Shown piece after piece: positions 58,308 to 64,000 of a stretch of DNA of 64,000 nt (positions within the stretch are counted from its first letter, which is position 1; each line of letters starts with the position of its first letter). Source of the DNA: Bacillota bacterium (lineage in GTDB: Bacteria; Bacillota; Clostridia; Acetivibrionales; DTU013); NCBI GenBank assembly GCA_023439545.1, contig JAEXNT010000043.1, forward strand, positions 112,201-176,200. The letters run 5' to 3'. The position numbers were made by a program, and so were the translations under genes. Under the pieces are notes generated by a model. The model did no database searches and had not been told where the DNA came from. It saw nothing but the letters and a program-made list of their open reading frames with translations.

Positions 58308-58940
58308 TCATTTAAGAGCATCTGCCAGCAAATCAAAACTGAACTGCAAAAACTCGTCCTCATCCATGGATAATGCCTTCCAGATGCTTTTGTCCGTAAA
58401 TGCTATGGTGTAGAGCATGCTGAAGGCGGAGAAAAAACCGAAAAACACCGCTTTTTTCATGTCCAGTTCCGGGTTTATACTGCCATCCGCCGTACCCGCA
58501 GCCATCAATGATGTGATTTGCAGCATACGCTCGGCATCCATGAGCTTTATTTGCTGAAAATGCGAGCTTGCTTCGATGTTTTCCCTGTTAGCGGGGTTAT
58601 AGTTCAATATCTGGAACGAATCACGGTGCTCTTTATAAAATTCAAGATGAGCGAGGTTTGCCAACCGTATCTTCTCGCGGGCGTTTTCTCCCCGCCTGAG
58701 GGCATCCATCGAGGTTTCGTAAAGCTGACGCGCCCCCTTGAGCGCAACAGCGTAATAGAGGTCTTCTTTGCTTTGAAAATATTGATATAATGTGCGCTTG
58801 GTAAGACCGGCGTGTTTGACAACCTCTTCGATAGAGGTGTTTTCAAAGCCTTTTTCAACAAACAGCTCTTCGGCCGCTTTCAGGAAGGCTTCTTTTTTCT
58901 GTACTTTATTTGCTTCACGTTTCGTTAAATTTTCTTCCAT
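58308..58940 (-). CDS. TetR-family transcriptional regulator
   Basis: The N-terminal helix-turn-helix is clear (SIEEVVKHAGLTKRTLYQYF and SKEDLYYA, about residues 33-63). The C-terminal ligand-binding part is unclassified. Length is 210 residues. It is divergent from a 62-residue membrane protein, with two spaced inverted repeats between them, so it most likely represses both promoters. The inducer is unknown. Confidence 0.9.
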   Translation of the reverse strand: MEENLTKREANKVQKKEAFLKAAEELFVEKGFENTSIEEVVKHAGLTKRTLYQYFQSKEDLYYAVALKGARQLYETSMDALRRGENAREKIRLANLAHLEFYKEHRDSFQILNYNPANRENIEASSHFQQIKLMDAERMLQITSLMAAGTADGSINPELDMKKAVFFGFFSAFSMLYTIAFTDKSIWKALSMDEDEFLQFSFDLLADALK

Positions 58941-58957
58941 TTTCTCAAAATCTCCTA

Positions 58958-58986
58958 TTGACAGAAAAGTAAACCAGCGTTATACT
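58958..58986 (+). promoter_or_regulatory. SigA-type promoter for the 62-residue membrane protein
   Basis: TTGACA, a 17-base spacer and TATACT lie on the plus strand 106 bases before the start codon. Operator 1 overlaps the spacer and the -10 box. Confidence 0.7.
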
Positions 58987-59019
58987 TATTTTAAAAAAGT
59001 AAAACGACAGTATACTTTT
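58965..59019. promoter_or_regulatory. Twin TetR-type operators
   Basis: Two copies of AAAAGTA-N9-TATACTT start at 58965 and 58995, exactly 30 bases apart, with dyad arms AAGTA and TACTT. They lie between the divergent promoters of the TetR gene and the small membrane protein and overlap the plus-strand -10 box. A 30-base spacing places them nearly on the same helix face. Confidence 0.7.
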
Positions 59020-59025
59020 GTGCAT

Positions 59026-59054
59026 ATCATAGCACGAGAAGTTATAAATGTCAA
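59026..59054 (-). promoter_or_regulatory. SigA-type promoter of the TetR gene
   Basis: TTGACA, a 17-base spacer and TATGAT lie on the minus strand 86 bases upstream of the TetR start, so its transcript crosses both operators. Confidence 0.65.
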
Positions 59055-59092
59055 CAAAGACTGAATAAGAATGGTTAGGGAGGTTTTTTATC

Positions 59093-59281
59093 ATGAGAAC
59101 TATTCAAATTATCCTGGCGGTTATAACTCTGCTGGCGGCACTCGGCATGTTCGGCTTCAATCTCTGGATCGGCGCAAATTTCGCAAACGGATCGGAGTTG
59201 CCCAAATGCTACATGCCGCTCAATTACATCACAGCAGGGCTTGTGCTGCTCACCGTACTCAGCATTTTCGTAAGAAAATAA
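59093..59281 (+). CDS. Small two-segment membrane protein under TetR control
   Basis: The 62-residue product has hydrophobic segments at about residues 4-27 and 44-60 joined by a short loop with one cysteine (LPKCYMP), and a basic end. It has GGGAGG nine bases before its ATG and its own promoter. I do not recognise a family. Location and regulation suggest a small membrane stress or efflux-associated protein, but no function is shown. Confidence 0.7.
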   Translation: MRTIQIILAVITLLAALGMFGFNLWIGANFANGSELPKCYMPLNYITAGLVLLTVLSIFVRK

Positions 59282-59311
59282 CATTCGACGAAGCTTGGTA
59301 TACGACATAGC

Positions 59312-59358
59312 AAAAGGGCCGCCTCAAAATCAGATAGAATCTGACCGGAGACGGTCCC
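59312..59358 (-). terminator. Terminator of spoIVA
   Basis: On the minus strand GGGACCGTCTC pairs with GAGGCGGCCC (one bulge, one G-U), followed by four U residues. An inner CAGAT/ATCTG stem extends it. It also lies after the plus-strand membrane protein gene and may serve both sides. Confidence 0.65.
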
Positions 59359-59439
59359 ATATTAAATCCCACGGTTTATTAGTATTCCTGCAGAGGCCGG
59401 TACTAAGGGATTACTGCCGACCCCTTGTCTGTTTACAGT

Positions 59440-60918
59440 TTACAGTATAATACAGATCAACCCGCCGCTGCCTTCGTTGATGATCCTCTGCAGCGTCTCC
59501 TGAAGCTTAAGCTGCGCGTCCTCGGGCATCTTGTTGAGCTTGTTGTGCAGGCCCTCGCTGACGAGTTCATGCAGCGACTTGCCGAATATGTTGGATTCCC
59601 ATATCTTGCCCGGCTCGCTTTCGAATTCCTTGAGCAGGTAGTTCACAAGCTCCTCGGATTGCTTCTCGGTACCGACCAGAGGCGCTATCTCTGTTTCGAT
59701 ATCGGCGCGGATCATATGTATCGACGGAGCGCTCGCCCTCAGCTTGACACCGAAGCGGTTGCCCTGTTTGATTATTTCGGGCTCGTTGAGTGTCATCTCG
59801 CCCATCTGAGGCGTTACTACGCCATATCCCTTGACCTTGACTTCGTGCAGGGCGAATTCCACTCTCTCGTATTCCCTCTTGATCCTCGCAAGATCCTTCA
59901 TAAGTCCTATCAGTCTATGCTCGCCTTCTATCTGCAGGCCCGTCGTATCGCTGAGCACCTGGTAGAACAGGTTCTCAGGCGTCTCGATATTGAGCAGCAT
60001 ATTGCCTACGCCTGCATCGATCTCCATAAGGTTCGCCCTGTTGATGAAATCATATTCTGCAAACCGGGCCATAGAATCCTTCGCCTCACGTATTTTGCGG
60101 ACTCCTGCAAAGGTATCCCTTATTGCCTGGAGCATGTCGATCCTGAGCCAGTGATCCTGCTCGAGCGCCTCGACCCACCTGGGAATATTGATTCCTATCT
60201 CACAGATCGGGAACTCATAAAGTATCCTCTCCATGATCGCGGAAAGCTCCTCGTTCCTCATCTGGGCGCAGTTGACACTGACGACGGGAACTTCATATTT
60301 TACTTCGAGTTCCTGCCTCAGCGTTTCCGTCTCCGGGTCGTTCGGAATGACCGAATTCAATATGATTATAAACGGTTTATTGATCGCCTTGAGTTCGGCT
60401 ATTACTCTCCTTTCGGCTTCTATGTAGTCCTCCCGGGCGATATCCGTAATAGTGCCGTCGGTCGTAACTACAAGGCCTATAGTGGAATGGTCGTTTATTA
60501 CCTTTCTGGTACCCATCTCTGCGGCCTGCTCAAAGGGTATCTGGTAATCGAACCACGGTGTTGAAACCATCCTGGGGGAGTTGTTTTCAAGATAACCCAG
60601 AGCACCCTTTACCAAATAGCCGACACAATCGACCAGCCTTACCTTGAGCTTGAGAGCTTCATCCAGTGTGATCTCGACAGCTTCGTTGGGTACGAATTTC
60701 GGCTCCGTCGTCATGATAGTCCGACCGGTAGCACTTTGCGGCAGTTCATCCTTGGCTCTTTCACGGCTGTATACATTTTCTATGTTCGGTATCACCAGTA
60801 AGTCCATAAACCTTTTTATCAAGGTAGATTTTCCTGTTCTGACAGGACCGACAACACCAATATAAATATCCCCCTGCGTCCTCTCAGCGATCTGCTGATA
60901 TATGCTGTATTTTTCCAC
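59440..60918 (-). CDS. spoIVA: Stage IV sporulation protein A
   Basis: SpoIVA is an ATPase that polymerises on the forespore surface as the base of the spore coat. The Walker A motif GPVRTGKST is near residue 25, and the family regions VVTTDGTITDIARE-like, NSVIPNDPETETL, and the C-terminal GGLICIIL end are present. At 492 residues it is full length. The start is GTG with a GGGGGG site upstream. The 208-base upstream region should hold a SigE promoter, but I could not fix one with confidence. Confidence 0.97.
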   Translation of the reverse strand: MEKYSIYQQIAERTQGDIYIGVVGPVRTGKSTLIKRFMDLLVIPNIENVYSRERAKDELPQSATGRTIMTTEPKFVPNEAVEITLDEALKLKVRLVDCVGYLVKGALGYLENNSPRMVSTPWFDYQIPFEQAAEMGTRKVINDHSTIGLVVTTDGTITDIAREDYIEAERRVIAELKAINKPFIIILNSVIPNDPETETLRQELEVKYEVPVVSVNCAQMRNEELSAIMERILYEFPICEIGINIPRWVEALEQDHWLRIDMLQAIRDTFAGVRKIREAKDSMARFAEYDFINRANLMEIDAGVGNMLLNIETPENLFYQVLSDTTGLQIEGEHRLIGLMKDLARIKREYERVEFALHEVKVKGYGVVTPQMGEMTLNEPEIIKQGNRFGVKLRASAPSIHMIRADIETEIAPLVGTEKQSEELVNYLLKEFESEPGKIWESNIFGKSLHELVSEGLHNKLNKMPEDAQLKLQETLQRIINEGSGGLICIIL

Positions 60919-61011
60919 CCGCTAACCCCCCTTAATCTATTGATAATGCACTGATCCTGCACTTATCAGTTAACCTGCTTAAGCAAAATCGCTGTCAGCA
61001 GAGCATGACCA

Positions 61012-61056
61012 TGAAAAGAGTGCACTGAAAAAAGTATAAGTGTGTCCTCTTTTCAG
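61012..61056. repeat. Overlapping inverted repeats upstream of spoIVA
   Basis: TGAAAAGAG (61012-61020) and CTCTTTTCA (61047-61055) form a 9-bp inverted repeat. CTGAAAA (61025-61031) and TTTTCAG (61050-61056) form a competing one. They may be alternative hairpins in the spoIVA leader, or the 3' end of the lipid kinase transcript. Confidence 0.35.
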
Positions 61057-61126
61057 ATTCACAATATAAATATATGTCCGTATGGGGTTATTATTACAAA
61101 AAAGAAGAGGGTTGCAGGGTTTGAAT

Positions 61127-62008
61127 TTACCTGACGTAGACTTTTAATATCTGGCGGAGGAATTCTATCGAGACAGGAAGCCCTTTCCACTTTTCGCCGT
61201 CAACGCTGAGCATGAAGCCCGCGTCGCCTTCGATCGTGCATTTCCTGGTCCTAAGCCATTTTACGTTCCTGTCGTTTACAAAATCATTGTTCAGTACCTT
61301 GAAAGCGAGTCCTGCAAGTTCTATATGCAGACAATTCTTCAGTAAAAGAATGTCCATATAGCCGTCGGAAAGATCGGCTGCGCCGACGAGGTTATAAAAA
61401 CCGGCCGCATGCCTGCCGTTCAATATGAGGAATAGCAGAAAATCGCCCTCGACAACTTCGTCGTCAGTGGTGATCTTCAATTTCACGGATTTCAGCGTCG
61501 TGACCTCGCTCAACGCAGTGAGATAATATGCAAGAGGACCGAAGTTCCTTTTGAATTCACTGTTGGTGTTATATGATACATCGACCAGATTGCCGCCCGC
61601 GCAGGTGTTGAGGCAATATTTTTCATCATTTATCAGCCCGGCGTCTATATCGGCAACTTTATCACCCAATACGATATCTATGCACTTCTTGATGTCGGAC
61701 GGGATATTGAGGCTCCTGGCAAAATCGTTACAGGTGCCGGCCGGGATGATGCCCATGGGAAGCTCCAGCCCTGCCGACAGAAGTATGCTTGCTATCATAT
61801 TGACCGTACCATCTCCTCCGGATACCACTACGGAGGAATACTCACCCGTTTTGAGTATATCGCGGAGTTCGCCGCCGTTATCTCCGTCTATTCGGAAAGG
61901 CACCAGCAGGTCGCCGTTTTCCTGGAATCTGCTTATTATATAATCGAGCTTCTTCGGAACGTTTCTGTTTCCCGAAAGTGGGTTGTAGACAAGCATAACT
62001 TTTTTCAT
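61127..62008 (-). CDS. Diacylglycerol kinase-family lipid kinase (YegS/DagK-like)
   Basis: The start MKKVMLVYNPLSG and the signature VVSGGDGTVNMIASILL (about residue 65), with GIIPAGTCNDFARSLNIP, define the DAGK catalytic domain that phosphorylates a lipid hydroxyl with ATP. The C-terminal beta-rich domain is complete. I chose the start at 62008, which gives 293 residues, a normal length, with AGGAGG upstream. The frame is open to 62089, but that part overlaps a dispersed repeat. Confidence 0.9.
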   Translation of the reverse strand: MKKVMLVYNPLSGNRNVPKKLDYIISRFQENGDLLVPFRIDGDNGGELRDILKTGEYSSVVVSGGDGTVNMIASILLSAGLELPMGIIPAGTCNDFARSLNIPSDIKKCIDIVLGDKVADIDAGLINDEKYCLNTCAGGNLVDVSYNTNSEFKRNFGPLAYYLTALSEVTTLKSVKLKITTDDEVVEGDFLLFLILNGRHAAGFYNLVGAADLSDGYMDILLLKNCLHIELAGLAFKVLNNDFVNDRNVKWLRTRKCTIEGDAGFMLSVDGEKWKGLPVSIEFLRQILKVYVR

Positions 62009-62055
62009 CTGCGATCTGTCCTCCTTTTCATGCAATATACTCGGTTGTCCCCATG

Positions 62056-62128
62056 GCTTTAGCGTCAAAAGGGGACATTCCTCGGCCACATAACCCTGCT
62101 TCCTGCAGAGGTGTGTCCCCTTACATTA
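62056..62128. repeat. Dispersed GGGGACA repeat, copy 3
   Basis: The plus strand reads AGCGTCAAAAGGGGACATTC, then CTCGGCC, and then TTCCTGCAGAGG and TGTGTCCCCTTAC. It matches copy 2 at 54353-54443 almost base for base outside a short duplication. It lies between the recombinase stop and the lipid kinase gene. Confidence 0.8.
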
Positions 62129-62136
62129 TACCCTCC

Positions 62137-63702
62137 TTAAAAACGGAAATCAATTACAATTGCTCCCTCGGAACCAGCCGTTCCTTCTGATCCGCATGCC
62201 TCTCCGGCAGCCTTTTCCAAAGTGATGAAACGGTCATATTCGTCATGTTCGAATACGGTTATGCTTTTAACGGAAAGCCTTACGATTTCGTTGCTCAGCC
62301 TGCCTTCCACAAGGCTTTTCTCCGCCTCTCCGACCAGCTTCAGGCACATTTCCCTTTGCCGCGGCGCGGTTAATACCTGCTCCAGCTCTTCAGCCAGCAT
62401 ACCCAGTCTTTCCTCCAGCTTGCTGTTCATCCTGCCGAACAACTCCGCGGAAACCACGCCTTCCAACCTATCCCGGTATAACAGTTCCTGCTTTTTTCTC
62501 AAAGCCGCTATCTTCCTCTGCAGTTCAGCCTGGCCTTCTTTGCGCCCCACGGTGAGCTCAAGCCACTCGCCGAGCTTTTGAGCAAGCTCGTTCCTGTCCT
62601 TTTCCTTTGAAAATATTTTTGAAAGCTCATTGCAGATATATTTGACGATCCCGTCTTCATAAACAAAATGACTGCTGCATGCCGCGGAACCATTCCTCGC
62701 GTAATTCCCGCAAACATACGCCGCGCCGCCCGCCCTTGAGCGCGCATACATGCCGCTCCCGCAGCCTCCGCACCTGATGACGCCCTTTAATATATGGATA
62801 CCTCCCCTGTGTAGCACCTTATCCATATTCTTTTGCTGCCGCAGCGTTTGCACCTCCGCGAACTCTTCACTTGAGATTATACCCTGATGGGTTCCCTCGG
62901 TCCTTACCCATTCCGACCTTGGCAGGCGTCTTGTCTTTTTACTCTTGAAACTGATCTTTTCACTTACACCCTGCACCGTGTTGCCTATATAGACGTCCGA
63001 GCAAAGCACGCGTCTGACGGATATCCTGTTCCAGCCCATACCTCCCGGCGAGGGGCGACCCCCGGAGTTGAGACGGTCTGCCACAGCGGTATAGCCTAAT
63101 CCCGACCGGTACAGCCGGTATATCAGTTTAACCGTTTCTGCTTCTGTATCATCAATAACCAGTCTGTTCTTCTCATTATCTGATTTTTTGTAGCCGAAGG
63201 GAGCCTTTCCGAGGTATTCCCCCCTTCTTATCTTGAAATGGAGGCATGAGCGGATCTTCCTGGATATATCCCTTATATACCTTTCATTCGCCCAGGTTTC
63301 GATACCGACGGTATCATTGTCGAGCAGGCTGTCATAGCGCCCGTCGGCAGTCAATATACGGATGCCGTATTCCTCGAGGAAATCGATCCATTGCAGCGTC
63401 TTCGAATTGTTCCTTCCAAGCCTTGAGAGATCTTTTAGCAAAAGTATGTTTATCCTTCCGGCAAGCACGTCATCCCTGAGCCTTGCGAGGCCTTTCCTTT
63501 CAAAAGCGGAGCCTGACACGTTGTCATCCGTATAAACCGCAAAAACCTCTCCGAGCTGTCTGCTACCGGCATATTCGAGAAGAAGTTCCCTCTGGTTTTC
63601 AACGGTTTCGAAATTTTCTCCGTTTTCATCCCTGCTGATTCTTACGTATATCCCTATCAGATTCTGCGCAAATGCCCGCACCTCTGGCGATTCCCCTCTC
63701 AT
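62137..63702 (-). CDS. Large serine recombinase
   Basis: The 521-residue protein has the resolvase-type catalytic domain (about 14-150) with the nucleophile serine in GIYVRISRDENGE, LLKDLSRLGRNN and RYIRDISRKI. A recombinase domain follows (about 165-270), then a zinc ribbon (CGGCGSGMY and CGNY ... CSSHFV, about 310-350) and a coiled coil (about 380-450). This is the layout of phage and integrative-element integrases. The start at 63702 has a close GAGG. It may mobilise an element that lies to the right, outside the window, or be the remnant of one. Confidence 0.93.
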   Translation of the reverse strand: MRGESPEVRAFAQNLIGIYVRISRDENGENFETVENQRELLLEYAGSRQLGEVFAVYTDDNVSGSAFERKGLARLRDDVLAGRINILLLKDLSRLGRNNSKTLQWIDFLEEYGIRILTADGRYDSLLDNDTVGIETWANERYIRDISRKIRSCLHFKIRRGEYLGKAPFGYKKSDNEKNRLVIDDTEAETVKLIYRLYRSGLGYTAVADRLNSGGRPSPGGMGWNRISVRRVLCSDVYIGNTVQGVSEKISFKSKKTRRLPRSEWVRTEGTHQGIISSEEFAEVQTLRQQKNMDKVLHRGGIHILKGVIRCGGCGSGMYARSRAGGAAYVCGNYARNGSAACSSHFVYEDGIVKYICNELSKIFSKEKDRNELAQKLGEWLELTVGRKEGQAELQRKIAALRKKQELLYRDRLEGVVSAELFGRMNSKLEERLGMLAEELEQVLTAPRQREMCLKLVGEAEKSLVEGRLSNEIVRLSVKSITVFEHDEYDRFITLEKAAGEACGSEGTAGSEGAIVIDFRF

Positions 63703-63805
63703 GATCCTCTGCCAGCAGCTTAAGTATCCTTAAGCCTGTATCTCCGGCTGAGATTTCTCCCGAATGCCTGGCTTCTATCTTCCTGCGTCCGGAATTTCTA
63801 CCCAT
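63626..63805 (-). CDS. Possible small ORF overlapping the recombinase start
   Basis: An ATG at 63805 with GGGGTG seven bases upstream opens a 59-residue, arginine-rich frame (MGRNSGRRKIEARHSGEISAG...). Its last 77 bases overlap the recombinase in another frame. Either it is a short leader peptide gene or only a chance ORF; no family is recognisable. Confidence 0.3.
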   Translation of the reverse strand: MGRNSGRRKIEARHSGEISAGDTGLRILKLLAEDHERGIARGAGICAESDRDIRKNQQG

Positions 63806-63876
63806 CGGACAGCACCCCGTTATTTGCTTCATACTATATTTATATTTGGTGAAATTTGTCCTTTATAACAGGGAGT

Positions 63877-64000
63877 GGGGCTGGTCGATGACTTCGTCAT
63901 CTGCTCGCCCATGCATCCGGGGCTGGTCGATGACTTCGTCATCTGCTCGCCCATGCATCCGGGGCTGGTCGATGACTTCGTCATCTGCTCGCCCATGCAT
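63877..64000. repeat. 42-bp tandem repeat running off the right edge
   Basis: Units at 63877-63918, 63919-63960 and 63961-64000 (cut) are identical. Each contains the perfect palindrome GATGACTTCGTCATC inside a wider GGGC...GCCC pairing, and ends with the palindrome ATGCAT. The array has no spacers. It lies about 70 bases upstream of the small ORF before the serine recombinase. Confidence 0.95.

Noticed and set aside
59425..60564. 379-residue plus-strand ORF antisense to spoIVA
   Set aside because: Shadow frame of a clearly conserved gene.
60919..61126. SigE promoter for spoIVA
   Set aside because: CATATATT-like sequence occurs but a matching -35 is not convincing.
62009..62089. 27-residue N-terminal extension on the lipid kinase
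   Set aside because: It overlaps the dispersed repeat, and the family start MKKVMLVYNP lies after it.
63877..64000. CRISPR array
   Set aside because: The units are directly adjacent with no spacers, and no cas gene is near.

Overview
The window comes from a spore-forming, low-to-mid GC Gram-positive bacterium of the class Clostridia (Bacillota). The evidence is direct: PolC and DnaE occur together, there are intact genes for the sporulation factors SigK and SpoIVA, and the long rpsB-to-ribF gene order is the one typical of Bacillota. A HypF gene implies [NiFe] hydrogenase maturation, which suits an anaerobe. Nearly every gene is on the minus strand; only sigK, a Cys-rich orphan and a 62-residue membrane protein are on the plus strand. 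I see no tRNA, rRNA or CRISPR array.

Region 1 (1-23.6 kb, minus) is a housekeeping superoperon. In transcription order it reads rpsB-tsf-pyrH-frr-(PASTA-like ORF)-uppS-cdsA-dxr-rseP-ispG-polC-rimP-nusA-ylxR-ylxQ-infB-rbfA-nrnA-truB-ribF-hypF. It joins translation, replication, isoprenoid and cell-envelope supply, RNA turnover and flavin synthesis. IF2 carries a 15-copy, 12-residue tandem repeat. A 158-bp hairpin of unknown nature lies between truB and ribF.

Region 2 (23.6-33.4 kb) holds sigK (plus), a decayed DUF3842 gene, a class B penicillin-binding protein, a propeller-like/NodB polysaccharide deacetylase fusion, the tRNA wobble-uridine genes trhP-like and trmR with mltG, and typA. A second large hairpin (about 190 bp) sits between trmR and the U32 gene.

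Region 3 (33.4-44.4 kb, minus) is the most interesting part. An AT-rich islet carries a two-module NRPS (C-A-T-C-A-T-reductase). It is followed, with an 8-bp and then a 1-bp overlap, by a 7TM histidine kinase and a REC-GAF-HD-GYP response regulator, and the operon ends in a clear terminator. The second adenylation domain reads as proline-specific, and the reductase suggests release of an acyl-dipeptidyl prolinal or a product derived from it.

Region 4 (44.4-64 kb) contains mutS2, a small conserved module (membrane protein, Cys-tailed J-domain protein, DUF5685), pgsA, a thioesterase, mtrB (TRAP), dnaE, an HD-GYP protein, a Cys-rich orphan, a phosphohexomutase, a TetR regulator divergent from a small membrane protein with twin operators, spoIVA, a lipid kinase and a large serine recombinase. 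The right edge runs into a 42-bp tandem repeat. A short dispersed repeat occurs at about 20.2, 54.4 and 62.1 kb.
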